Assembly: GCA_015060325.1 (NCBI GenBank)
Contig: SUYQ01000019.1
Coordinates: 1 to 56,518, forward strand
From: Bacteroidales bacterium
GTDB taxonomy: Bacteria > Bacteroidota > Bacteroidia > Bacteroidales > UBA932
Direction: 5' to 3'
DNA: 56,518 nucleotides
The position numbers were made by a program, and so were the translations under genes. Below, piece by piece: positions 1-6,757 of the stretch. The notes under the pieces were generated by a model, which saw nothing but the letters and a program-made list of their open reading frames with translations, ran no database searches and was not told the origin of the DNA. Positions within the stretch are counted from its first letter, which is position 1. Each line of letters opens with the position of its first letter.

Positions 1-120
1 TCCTGGAGATGTAATCAATTCCGACTTGTTCAGATAATCGCCACACTCAGCTAATAACACAGAGAGTTCCTTTGATGGAACTCTACTGTCTTCACAATTA
101 ATTTTAATATATTCCTGCAT
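1..120 (-). CDS. Partial hypothetical protein, 5' end only
   Basis: An open frame begins with ATG at 120-118 and runs off the left edge without a stop, giving 40 residues that start MQEYIKINCEDSRVPSKEL. It starts one base after the stop codon of the upstream gene (122-433), so it is the fourth and last visible member of the minus-strand operon that begins at 1465. There is no signal peptide or membrane segment in the visible part, unlike its three partners. The family is not recognisable from 40 residues. The evidence for translation is the tight operon spacing and the uninterrupted frame. Confidence 0.5.
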   Translation of the reverse strand, partial: MQEYIKINCEDSRVPSKELSVLLAECGDYLNKSELITSPG

Positions 121-121
121 A

Positions 122-433
122 TTAAATTGCAATTTTCATTCCTTTTTGCACGGTCGACGTCTGGCCCTCCATCTTGATTTTTCCTACCTTTTCACCATTC
201 GCCTTCAAAGCATCAAGGGTAACAATGGTCCTTTCGCTATTCTTGATAAATTCGGATATTACAACATGAGTGATGCCTTTGCCAGCAAGCTCGCTTCGTC
301 CTCTTAGCTGGTTGCGTATTTCCTCAATTGTAAGGCATACAACCTTGATGGTCTCAGCGATAAGTTCAACTACAAACAACGCTACAAGCCATGCAACAAT
401 TCCTCCTAATAGCTTCAAGAAAAAATCTTCCAT
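122..433 (-). CDS. Small membrane-anchored hypothetical protein
   Basis: 103 residues. A strongly hydrophobic N-terminal segment (about residues 5-34, then KVVCLTIEEI) predicts one membrane helix with an amphipathic extension. The remainder (about 45-103) looks like a small beta-rich soluble domain ending in GMKIAI. It lies 1 nt after the 435-1043 gene and 1 nt before the partial gene at 1-120, so all four are almost certainly co-transcribed. The layout (N-terminal membrane segment, short C-terminal beta domain) matches its two upstream neighbours, although sequence identity is low. I do not recognise the family. No catalytic motif is visible. Confidence 0.6.
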   Translation of the reverse strand: MEDFFLKLLGGIVAWLVALFVVELIAETIKVVCLTIEEIRNQLRGRSELAGKGITHVVISEFIKNSERTIVTLDALKANGEKVGKIKMEGQTSTVQKGMKIAI

Positions 434-434
434 T

Positions 435-1043
435 TTATTTCAGATTTATTGTAAGCACTGTATTGTTGGAGAACGCAATAGAAAGCTTTTCATCAAACTG
501 ATGGCCGCAAAGGATTATCTGATCCAACACCTTTCCATCATCATCCATCTGCACGACAACCAGAGTACTTTCCGGCTTATATCCTTTGATCTTAAATTTA
601 TATCCCAGTTTGAACTGCGACATAACCTGCCGTTGCTGATCCTTAGGCATTGAGCCTAACCTGAAGGCATTTACAGATGCGGCTCCTGAATTCTTTGCAA
701 GTTCTGCATAATCCACCAATGAATCGAATGTTATTACAGTAGGGGCTATTTTGCGTCGATACACTGAATATCCTATCGCAGCAACTACCGCTACTATAAC
801 TATCCATTTCCAACTATTATCTGATTTTTCCGATTTGTCAGACTGACGCTCTTTTGGTACGGATGCAGCAGCATCTGCTTTATGTTCCTCATCGACAGAT
901 AGCATCTTATGGCCATTTTCTGCCGGTGAATCTACAGCCTCACACTCAGATTTGACATTATCAGTATTCTTGACATCATTTTCCACTGCATATGTTGCAA
1001 AAGCTAATGTCACACAAAATATGGATATCAATATTTTTTTCAT
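435..1043 (-). CDS. Secreted/membrane hypothetical protein with signal peptide and single TM
   Basis: 202 residues. The N-terminus (MKKILISIFCVTLAFATYAV) is a typical signal peptide. A polar Ser/Glu/Lys-rich linker follows (about 22-75), then one clear membrane helix (about 79-95) with a basic YRRK stop-transfer sequence, then a C-terminal globular domain of about 100 residues that starts ITFDSLVDYAELAK. This predicts a bitopic inner-membrane protein with a small periplasmic N-terminal tail and a cytoplasmic domain. It is separated by 5 nt from 1049-1465 and 1 nt from 122-433, so it is operonic. No family was recognised and no enzyme motif seen. Confidence 0.65.
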   Translation of the reverse strand: MKKILISIFCVTLAFATYAVENDVKNTDNVKSECEAVDSPAENGHKMLSVDEEHKADAAASVPKERQSDKSEKSDNSWKWIVIVAVVAAIGYSVYRRKIAPTVITFDSLVDYAELAKNSGAASVNAFRLGSMPKDQQRQVMSQFKLGYKFKIKGYKPESTLVVVQMDDDGKVLDQIILCGHQFDEKLSIAFSNNTVLTINLK

Positions 1044-1048
1044 AAGAT

Positions 1049-1465
1049 TTATTTCATTTGTATGCTTATAATCGGCTTACCATCAAACTTGGCTTTTGTT
1101 GCATCAGACATCTTTTGACCACTTATCATCTGAGGATCACGTACAACAGTACCGGAGTCATCTGTAGGGACATTGATAACACTATTTCTCATCTGCTTAG
1201 CTTGATCAATAGTCATAGTAACAGTATTTCCCTGCGCCTTCTGTATCTCTATATATTCAACAAAAACAGATCCATCCAACACATGCACCTGAGTACCTCC
1301 TGCCTGTCTTACATCATCTTCCACTCCAAACAACCAATTAAGTACGTCTACTGCAAACTCCAACACAGCACCAACAGCAAAAATAACGGTCGCGAAAAGC
1401 AAGCCCAAGATTCCAGCGATAAACTCGCACAGGGAATGTAAAAAGTTCCAAATAATTCCTGCCAT
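1049..1465 (-). CDS. Small membrane hypothetical protein, first gene of operon
   Basis: 138 residues. The N-terminal half is hydrophobic (about 3-45, probably one long or two short membrane helices). A soluble region of about 90 residues follows, beginning around GTQVHVLDGSVFVEYIEI and ending PIISIQMK. It is the first gene after the promoter at 1702-1733 and the large hairpin at 1535-1647, so that hairpin should lie in its 5' leader. Its C-terminal region resembles those of the next two genes only in general character (beta-rich, Lys-terminated). Function unknown. It may form a membrane complex with its operon partners, which is inference from co-transcription only. Confidence 0.62.
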   Translation of the reverse strand: MAGIIWNFLHSLCEFIAGILGLLFATVIFAVGAVLEFAVDVLNWLFGVEDDVRQAGGTQVHVLDGSVFVEYIEIQKAQGNTVTMTIDQAKQMRNSVINVPTDDSGTVVRDPQMISGQKMSDATKAKFDGKPIISIQMK

Positions 1466-1534
1466 AATTAAAAATTTTAGTGATCTAATAATAAGGGTAA
1501 TAATATCAATAAAAAAGCGCGAGCTTCCCTTATG

Positions 1535-1647
1535 GTATTTCCAGGCATCGCCAAACGCCCACGACTACGATAAGAAAAGCCCGCACCAGCAAGTGCGGTT
1601 CTTCTTATCCCCCGTAGTCGTATAAAATTTGGCGATTTTAGAAATAC
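1535..1647 (-). ncRNA. Long interrupted hairpin in the predicted 5' leader of the 1465-1 operon
   Basis: Five nested complementary blocks lie in register: 1535-1541 with 1641-1647 (GTATTTC/GAAATAC), 1547-1555 with 1628-1636 (ATCGCCAAA/TTTGGCGAT), 1561-1569 with 1613-1621 (ACGACTACG/CGTAGTCGT), 1569-1576 with 1602-1609 (GATAAGAA/TTCTTATC) and 1581-1586 with 1593-1598 (CCGCAC/GTGCGG), closed by a 6-nt loop. Small asymmetric internal loops separate the blocks, as in a folded RNA rather than a simple DNA palindrome. It lies between a canonical minus-strand promoter and the first gene of the operon. It could be a cis-regulatory leader, a small RNA, or a mobile repeat unit. The whole gene-free stretch 1466-1801 contains only this and the promoter. 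Confidence 0.55.
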
Positions 1648-1701
1648 GGGGACAAGAAAAACTATATCCAATATTTTATTAAAAGCTCATTGCTAATTTT
1701 G

Positions 1702-1733
1702 CAAAATTAATGAATTCTTTCTTCATTTTCAAA
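1702..1733 (-). promoter_or_regulatory. Canonical Bacteroidota promoter for the 1465-1 operon
   Basis: Read on the minus strand, TTTG at 1733-1730 is followed after exactly 20 nt by TAATTTTG at 1709-1702. This matches the known TTTG-N19/21-TAnnTTTG consensus of Bacteroidota. The start site would fall near 1695, giving a leader of about 230 nt that contains the 1535-1647 hairpin. Confidence 0.65.
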
Positions 1734-1801
1734 GAAATCACATATTTTTATAACCCTCCTCATTGAAGATACATGATAGTCTCATATTCACATGTACAAA
1801 A

Positions 1802-2554
1802 TTATCGAATCTTAAAATTAGTGACTGACGTACAATGACTAAAGTATGCGTCATTAGTCCAGTTCAGGATAAGTTCTACAATTTCACCTTTCGTAGCAGA
1901 ACTTCTTGCCATACCATCGACCTCGAGTTTTGCAATATTGTCAGCAACTATCAACTGATCATCACGATAAAAATACGCCTTCTCACCTGATGATATGCCT
2001 CCTTCGACAATTTTGCCACGTATCGCTACCGTACTCCAGGTCTTCATCTTAGCCGACCACACTATCATTCGAAAAGAACCAGATGCATATACAGGTCTTG
2101 AACTTGAAGAAATGTTGTTCGACTTCCGAGGTCTGTCAACCGGTCTGCACGGTGTTTGTGACGGACTTTGATTTTTTGAGACCTCCTGATTATCATTTGA
2201 ATCTGCAGGCTCATTCAATATAGAGAAAAATACCGCCACCAATACTACAGAAACGAATACTGAAGATAATATTACACCTCCAACAGAATCCATATCAATT
2301 TCCCACTCCAAAATCATGGCGACTGATCCATACATCTGGACAAGTGATGCCAGTACAACTGTAAATCTAGATCTCTGAGAGATCCAAGAGACGAGAGCAA
2401 AAGCGAGCAAAAATCCAGCACACCCGCATGTAAAGCTTAAGAAGAATCCCCAAAGTCCTTCATCTCCCATCTCCAAGCCTAATTGCAATCCACACAAAGC
2501 CACCATTGCACCTACCAACAATGCACATAAATTCTTAAATAGCCAGTTCAACAT
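1802..2554 (-). CDS. Membrane protein with C-terminal beta-barrel domain resembling EF-Tu domain 2
   Basis: 250 residues. Four hydrophobic segments occupy roughly residues 8-28, 33-56, 65-85 and 90-111, followed by a polar Ser/Pro/Asn linker (about 115-158) and a C-terminal domain (about 160-240). That domain has the pattern F-R-M-x-V ... G-K-I-V-E-G-G-I-S-S-G-E ... VADNIAKLEV ... GEIVELIL, which resembles the translation-factor domain 2 beta-barrel (G-x-V/I-x-x-G-x-I-x-x-G-D/E). This likeness is my reading and has not been tested by a search. A degraded paralogue lies at 10167-10686. The gene is preceded by the island's shared upstream element at 2594-2621 and seems monocistronic. Function unknown. 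Confidence 0.65.
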   Translation of the reverse strand: MLNWLFKNLCALLVGAMVALCGLQLGLEMGDEGLWGFFLSFTCGCAGFLLAFALVSWISQRSRFTVVLASLVQMYGSVAMILEWEIDMDSVGGVILSSVFVSVVLVAVFFSILNEPADSNDNQEVSKNQSPSQTPCRPVDRPRKSNNISSSSRPVYASGSFRMIVWSAKMKTWSTVAIRGKIVEGGISSGEKAYFYRDDQLIVADNIAKLEVDGMARSSATKGEIVELILNWTNDAYFSHCTSVTNFKIR

Positions 2555-2593
2555 AATCTTCTAAATATAAATTGTTAATTATCATATTTACTC

Positions 2594-2621
2594 TTAATAC
2601 CATCATTACTGAAAAGTAACC
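2594..2621 (-). promoter_or_regulatory. Island element, copy a (GGTTAC-N14-GGTATTAA)
   Basis: On the minus strand GGTTAC (2621-2616) is followed after 14 nt by GGTATTAA (2601-2594) and then by a GAGTAAATATGAT extension. The element ends 39 nt before the ATG at 2554. The spacing of GGTTAC to TATTAA (16 nt) would suit an alternative-sigma promoter. Confidence 0.5.
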
Positions 2622-2704
2622 CATAAAAAGCAGAAAATCTACAATATCTTCTCAATTGTGGCAGGCATATTCTTGGTCAACAGGTAAGGATATAACGAGA
2701 TGCA

Positions 2705-2736
2705 GCCCTCCATGAAAATCCGGTTTCATGGAGGGC
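2705..2736. terminator. 13-bp hairpin between convergently spaced units
   Basis: GCCCTCCATGAAA (2705-2717) pairs perfectly with TTTCATGGAGGGC (2724-2736) around a 6-nt loop, 28 nt past the stop codon of the 2764-3510 gene. No T-run follows on either strand, so it may stabilise the 3' end or act as a weak or factor-assisted terminator. Confidence 0.45.
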
Positions 2737-2763
2737 CGCTATCATAGAGCATCTGATTGATGT

Positions 2764-3510
2764 CTATTTCAGCATTTCTGGAGTGATTGTGACTGATACT
2801 GTCTCTGAAGATGTGTCACTCATGAAGATATACTTAATCCCGAAACCAACCTCTCTCAGATAATTGTACAACACTTGCTCGGCAGGATCATTAACAGTAT
2901 TTATATGTAAAATAGCAGAATCAACATAGTCTTTTTCGACGTACCTCAGCAGGTTAAGCGGAATAATTGTTTCATCCACTTTGACATTATAGCACAAATA
3001 GCCATTTTCCACAAAAATCTTGGTCATCGTCATTCCATAACCCATATCCATCGACAAGTCCTGATTAGACTCTGACAATAATGCATCCAAAAAATCCTGA
3101 CTATCAACAGATCGGCTTGACTTATCCACCAGATCATCATAAGAATAATTGATTTCAAATTTATTTTTAGAAATATTGCCACTGAAAACATACTTGAGAC
3201 CCACACCGTATTGTGCAATCACCTTTACCAACTCCGGATTATTTGAAACCAGCTGAGATGCCACTAATGCTTTATTCTGGCTATAGTTTGAGGAAATTTC
3301 TTCAAGGGAAAGAAAATCCTCATCAACGGTTATATAAAATACGACATCTTCACCTACCAGATCTATTTTCTCAAACGTTAAGAACCAATTTGTCGATGGA
3401 AGTTCAGAGTTAGCCTGAGCAAGAGATAGCTTCAGGAATTCACGCTGTGACTGTGCATATGAGAACACACATGAAAGAGTAAGAGCAAAGAATAAAACTA
3501 TTTTTTTCAT
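2764..3510 (-). CDS. Secreted protein with two tandem copies of an unknown ~100-residue domain
   Basis: 248 residues with a clear signal peptide ending ...FSYAQ (about residues 1-20). The mature protein is an internal duplication. The first half (about 25-130) ends VGLKYVFSGNISKNKFEI and the second half (about 140-248) ends FGIKYIFMSDTSSETVSV. The two halves also share an FLxxxLxxxN start and a central acidic region. No cysteine or catalytic motif is conserved between halves, so a binding or structural role in the periplasm is more likely than enzymatic activity. It is transcribed alone, behind upstream-element copy b at 3568-3595. The family is not recognised. Confidence 0.65.
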   Translation of the reverse strand: MKKIVLFFALTLSCVFSYAQSQREFLKLSLAQANSELPSTNWFLTFEKIDLVGEDVVFYITVDEDFLSLEEISSNYSQNKALVASQLVSNNPELVKVIAQYGVGLKYVFSGNISKNKFEINYSYDDLVDKSSRSVDSQDFLDALLSESNQDLSMDMGYGMTMTKIFVENGYLCYNVKVDETIIPLNLLRYVEKDYVDSAILHINTVNDPAEQVLYNYLREVGFGIKYIFMSDTSSETVSVTITPEMLK

Positions 3511-3567
3511 AATATTATACCCTGGTTCGTGTCGGGCGCAACACTTAAATTTAACTTTCTTATATAC

Positions 3568-3595
3568 TTAATACCAACTGTAGCAAAAGGTAACC
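3568..3595 (-). promoter_or_regulatory. Island element, copy b
   Basis: GGTTAC (3595-3590) and GGTATTAA (3575-3568) on the minus strand, 14 nt apart, 57 nt before the ATG at 3510. The left edge of the 1.05 kb duplication runs through it, so sequence beyond GGTATTAA differs from copy d. Confidence 0.5.
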
Positions 3596-3610
3596 CTATA
3601 AAATTTATTT

Positions 3611-4018
3611 TCAGTGATTGGCCTTTAACGAATCAATGACATCAAGACATTGATAAGCACGTAATTCATCACCAGATTCATAAGATTCTTCGGCCTGTAC
3701 CAGTAATCTGAACACCTTCTGCCTATATTCAAAATCCTCATCGGATTCAGTGGTCATTTCCAACCATGACAATTCGTTTTTCATCTGATTCCTAAGCACC
3801 TCCGCAGAATCCAAGTACATATATGCACCATCATAATCCCCAGCCGCGCGACATTCATCAGCCTTATCCCACAATTCCATGGTAGCTTGTCCATATGCAT
3901 TTAATATTTTTCTGTCCTCACGCACCTGACCCTTATACCAGACATAACCACAGACCATCAAGCCGATCACTACGGCAACAATAATCAAAACTACCTTAGT
4001 CCTCTTTTTCATAATCAA
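3611..4018 (-). CDS. Single-TM small protein with helical repeat-like domain (copy 1)
   Basis: 135 residues (or 133 from the second Met). One N-terminal membrane helix (about 8-28, with a KKR start) is followed by a charged, helix-rich domain: DRKILNAYGQATMELWDKAD, then two similar segments around ADECRAAGDYDGAYMYLDSA and AEESYESGDELRAYQCLDVI. These two segments resemble paired TPR-like helices (A-x-x-G-D-Y-x-x-A-x-x-x-L-D). It is probably an anchored protein-interaction module. It is almost identical to 6758-7165, and the few changes include Val against Ala near the C-terminus. It sits behind upstream-element copy c. Confidence 0.65.
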   Translation of the reverse strand: MIMKKRTKVVLIIVAVVIGLMVCGYVWYKGQVREDRKILNAYGQATMELWDKADECRAAGDYDGAYMYLDSAEVLRNQMKNELSWLEMTTESDEDFEYRQKVFRLLVQAEESYESGDELRAYQCLDVIDSLKANH

Positions 4019-4097
4019 TATCTAAATTAAGTTATACGTTATTTGGATTTGAAATCTACGTTATACAAATCACCTTGACATTTTAAATGATTTACCA

Positions 4098-4125
4098 TTA
4101 ATACCGAAGACTCCTATAAGTAACC
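4098..4125 (-). promoter_or_regulatory. Island element, copy c
   Basis: GGTTAC (4125-4120) and GGTATTAA (4105-4098) on the minus strand with the same 14-nt spacer but a spacer sequence unrelated to copies a, b and f. It is 79 nt before the ATG at 4018. It is part of the duplicated segment and therefore identical to copy e. Confidence 0.5.
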
Positions 4126-4164
4126 CATTTTCCGTGTCTACTTTTTGAGTCCAGTACAAGTTAT

Positions 4165-4487
4165 AATACACAGATTACTGAACTGCCGCTTGAGGGAAAT
4201 TCTATAAAGGATTGCATTAAGTTGTACACCTCAGATATCGGACTTCTCGTAGCGATGCTTGATTATGGCACTCAAGCAGATATCTTAAAAGGCAATCTAC
4301 TGGGATACAAAGGAGCTATTTTCGAGAATCTTATGGCAGATTTTCTTTGCAAATCAGGACAAAAGTTATTCTACTTTCAGAAGGAAATCAGGAGCTGCTT
4401 ACCATACCGCTATATATGGGATTCCTTATCAGGGATAAACTTACGGAAACAATTGTACCTGACATTGATATGAATTTGTTGAACTAG
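4165..4487 (+). pseudogene. Remnant of a DUF4143-type AAA+ ATPase (copy 1)
   Basis: From an in-frame stop at 4162 the frame reads TQITELPLEGNSIKDCIKLY and continues SDIGLLVAMLDYGTQADILKG, then KGAIFENLMADFL and LFYFQKE. This matches the C-terminal DUF4143 region of the widespread Bacteroidota AAA+ ATPase family. After about 4391 the homology continues in another frame (ELLTIPLYMGFLIRDKL, ending NLLN at the TAG at 4485-4487), so an internal deletion has removed the usual nuclease-like LEIDF region and shifted frame. The N-terminal ATPase domain is absent. It is a dead fragment carried in the duplication, opposite in strand to the functional genes. Confidence 0.75.
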
Positions 4488-4532
4488 AGCGCCTGTCTTT
4501 TATGGACATGCAACTGTCAGACAATCAATATG

Positions 4533-4581
4533 ATAACATTCAACACGGTGGGTTATTTTGACCCACCGTGTTGAATGTTAT
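4533..4581. terminator. Perfect 21-bp inverted repeat (copy 1)
   Basis: Arms 4533-4553 and 4561-4581 (ending GGTGGGT / starting ACCCACC) are perfectly complementary around a 7-nt TATTTTG loop. It lies just after the ATPase remnant and 40 nt past the stop of the VWA gene, so it could terminate both. No long T-run follows. It is duplicated at 7680-7728. Confidence 0.6.
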
Positions 4582-4620
4582 ATTGCTGACTATCAAGGAT
4601 TTGCATGTTCATAAAAAACA

Positions 4621-5697
4621 TCAGCCTTCATCGAAGAAGTTACGGTTGGCTTCGTCGGCGCAGAAGCAGCTGTCGGCAATACTGTCGAAGAGACGTTCGC
4701 GTGACGAGCTCACCTTGCGGCTCATCTTCATGGTTCCTTCACTTGTGGTCACAAACTTCATGACATTTGTAATGGAAATCTGAGCTGCTACTGCCTCGAC
4801 ATCCTGATTGGCACCGATATAAGCGAACACCCAGCCCTGCGCCTTCAATTCATCAACAAGTGCCTTGATGGCATTGCCCTTATATTCTTTGGATGCATTC
4901 TCGTAACCATCAGTAACGACCGTGACCAGTACCTTGTCACCATCCTTGACCTTCTGACGCAAAGCTGTCAATGACATGCCCATGGCATCATACAGTGCCG
5001 TGCAGCATTGAGGCTGGTAGGTCTCCTCATTAAGTTCACTCACCTCCCCTATTGGAGCGCATTCACATATTGTATTCACCTCGTCATTGAAAGTCACCAA
5101 TGTCACGAAATGTTCCTGATCCTCATGCTTCTTCTGAGCGGCTGCTATTGTCTGAAGGGTCTCGTTGACGCTGTCGATCGCCTCCTTCATGATGCAGCTC
5201 ATAGAACCGCTTTCGTCAGTGATTATAAGGTTGAATATCCTTTGGGATCTTACAGGCTGAGCAGAAGACCTCAACTTCTTGAGGTAGGCATCGATATCCC
5301 TTATCGGACGGAACGGCTCGACGATATCGAGATTGCTGTCGATTATTGCATATAGATTCTCTTCGTCGTTGTCTTCCAATCCGAAGCCATCGCTGTCGGC
5401 AAAGTACATTCCATCCGGATATATCATCCATGAAATTGCGGCAAAGCCATCTTTAAATCCATCGTACAAGCTTACGTCAGCATACCGTATCAGCTTGCGT
5501 TCTGCATTATTCACACCATATTTACAGCCGGCTTTTACTGCATTCCAATCGATCTCACTGTCATCCACGAGAAGACATCCATGCGAAGACAGTTTACGTA
5601 CTTTCCCTGTCTGGACATTTTCCAGGTACCAATCATTTCCCTCATTATGGAAAGATCTGATTACATTCTGATTCATAATATCTGATTTCTTTTTCAT
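4621..5697 (-). CDS. Cytoplasmic VWA-domain protein with intact MIDAS
   Basis: 358 residues with no signal peptide. The N-terminal part (about 1-140) is a domain I do not recognise, rich in Trp, Tyr and Asp (e.g. GFAAISWMIYPDG). The C-terminal part (about 150-345) is a von Willebrand factor A domain: DESGSMS gives the DxSxS MIDAS motif, TALYDAM gives the MIDAS threonine, and VVTDGYEN gives the aspartate. It therefore should bind a divalent metal and a protein ligand. It is the last gene of a three-gene unit with two exported proteins (gaps 11 and 25 nt) and lies between the two copies of the 1.05 kb repeat. Second-Met starts (MNQNV) are possible. Confidence 0.8.
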   Translation of the reverse strand: MKKKSDIMNQNVIRSFHNEGNDWYLENVQTGKVRKLSSHGCLLVDDSEIDWNAVKAGCKYGVNNAERKLIRYADVSLYDGFKDGFAAISWMIYPDGMYFADSDGFGLEDNDEENLYAIIDSNLDIVEPFRPIRDIDAYLKKLRSSAQPVRSQRIFNLIITDESGSMSCIMKEAIDSVNETLQTIAAAQKKHEDQEHFVTLVTFNDEVNTICECAPIGEVSELNEETYQPQCCTALYDAMGMSLTALRQKVKDGDKVLVTVVTDGYENASKEYKGNAIKALVDELKAQGWVFAYIGANQDVEAVAAQISITNVMKFVTTSEGTMKMSRKVSSSRERLFDSIADSCFCADEANRNFFDEG

Positions 5698-5708
5698 AGC
5701 AATCCTTA

Positions 5709-6188
5709 TTATTTTGTAAACTCAAACTCGACCATATCTGACATCGTGATGGGATCACCATTGTGGAATACACCTACACAACACGCCATTGAAGCTGATT
5801 CCGGCAAAGCCCTGGATATCTCAGAATATGGTATGAATAAGACGAAGTCTTCCCAATATGTAGAGTCATATTTCGGATATACTTCCGTCCATGTGCATAC
5901 ACTATTATCCTGAGTAGACCTATACTGTGTATTATACCTCGTTCTCAGACTCACATACTCATCCCCATCATAATATGCAAAGAAAGCAGCTACACCGACT
6001 TTTTGTTGTCTCAGGTCATCTACCTCTAAAGTAAAATGGATTTCCAGTCCCTTAACCGACTGGTTATAATAACCCGTACTCTTTGACACATTATGTTCCA
6101 GCCAAACATCAGATACGGTTGCATCTTGAGCAGATGCTATGGCACACAATCCTAAAGCGCCAATAATTGTTATGATCACACGTTTCAT
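5709..6188 (-). CDS. Secreted hypothetical protein, beta-rich
   Basis: 159 residues. A signal peptide (MKRVIITIIGALGLCAIASAQ) is followed by a mature domain of about 138 residues that is rich in Tyr, Val and Asp and looks like a small beta-sandwich (WLEHNV, GLEIHFTLEVDDL, VAAFFAYYDG, WTEVYPKYDS). It carries no repeats or catalytic signature that I can recognise. It is the middle gene between the Cys/His-tailed secreted protein (25 nt upstream) and the VWA protein (11 nt downstream). Co-transcription suggests a common process, but the VWA partner is cytoplasmic, so direct contact is not implied. Confidence 0.62.
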   Translation of the reverse strand: MKRVIITIIGALGLCAIASAQDATVSDVWLEHNVSKSTGYYNQSVKGLEIHFTLEVDDLRQQKVGVAAFFAYYDGDEYVSLRTRYNTQYRSTQDNSVCTWTEVYPKYDSTYWEDFVLFIPYSEISRALPESASMACCVGVFHNGDPITMSDMVEFEFTK

Positions 6189-6213
6189 TTATTTACAATT
6201 TACTCATTATTTA

Positions 6214-6678
6214 TTATTTATGTGAAGACTTTTTATGATTACAATGTCTACAATAAGACCTCTGCCACTCCTTACCATCAGTAATAGGTTCAAAACCCGG
6301 ACAATCACAACCAACTGACCCATTACATCTCTTACCCCTGAACGATATATTTCCATAAGATTGATCTGTCATCGGACATACCCAGTATACGCTTTGGCCG
6401 TTTGGATATGTAACAGTGATGGTATCCCCCTTTTTCCAGTACCACCTCCAAGGAGTGGTTGGGCCCAGATAGAAACCCTGACCGACATTGATGATTTCCG
6501 AATTAGTTCTGTCGCTGGATGTAGCAATTATACCTACCTGAAAGTTATATCCAGCCACGTTTTGAGCCTGAAAATACACATGTCCATCCTGGGCTGTGTA
6601 GAACTGTCCGCTAAGCTGAGCATCAGCATCATGACCTGCAAATACTGCAAAAAACAAGATGATAAAAAAACGTTTCAT
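6214..6678 (-). CDS. Secreted protein with Cys/His-rich C-terminal tail
   Basis: 154 residues. A signal peptide (about 1-20, ending ADAQ) is followed by a beta-rich domain containing aromatic clusters (FYTAQDGHVYFQAQN, TPWRWYWKKGD) and then a C-terminal tail with CNGSVGCDCPGF and YCRHCNHKKSSHK. The spacing C-x5-C-x-C ... C-x2-C-x-H looks like a metal-binding knuckle, which is unusual for an exported protein; disulfide bonding is the alternative. It is the first gene of the unit 6678-4621 and follows element copy d by 39 nt. Family not recognised. Confidence 0.62.
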   Translation of the reverse strand: MKRFFIILFFAVFAGHDADAQLSGQFYTAQDGHVYFQAQNVAGYNFQVGIIATSSDRTNSEIINVGQGFYLGPTTPWRWYWKKGDTITVTYPNGQSVYWVCPMTDQSYGNISFRGKRCNGSVGCDCPGFEPITDGKEWQRSYCRHCNHKKSSHK

Positions 6679-6717
6679 AAATAAGTGTATTTAAATTGTT
6701 GATAATCATATTTACTC

Positions 6718-6745
6718 TTAATACCAATTGTAGCAAAAGGTAACC
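6718..6745 (-). promoter_or_regulatory. Island element, copy d
   Basis: GGTTAC (6745-6740) and GGTATTAA (6725-6718) on the minus strand with a 14-nt spacer. The downstream extension GAGTAAATATGATTATCAAC matches copies a and f, not copy b, although the upstream half is part of the duplicated segment. It is 39 nt before the ATG at 6678. Confidence 0.5.
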
Positions 6746-6757
6746 CTATAAAATTTA

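Larger units (their letters stand above)
3567..4612. repeat. Direct duplication, left copy (~1.05 kb)
   Basis: This segment recurs at 6717-7759 with only a handful of substitutions and a 3-nt length difference near 3606 (offset 3150 to the left of it, 3147 to the right). It contains one small membrane-protein gene, the upstream-element copies b and c, an ATPase pseudogene and a 21-bp palindrome. The left border falls inside the upstream element and the right border lies just after TTGCATGTTCAT. Confidence 0.9.

Noticed and set aside
1477..1671. 64-codon frame on the minus strand across the large hairpin
   Set aside because: Its sequence is largely dictated by the palindrome, it has no recognisable start signal, and the following gene has its own start. 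It could be a leader peptide but nothing supports that over structured RNA.
4165..4487. Considered the plus-strand frames in the duplication as a transposase or integrase driving it
   Set aside because: The sequence matches the C-terminus of a DUF4143 AAA+ ATPase, is frameshifted, and lacks any nuclease or recombinase motif. No flanking target-site duplication was seen.
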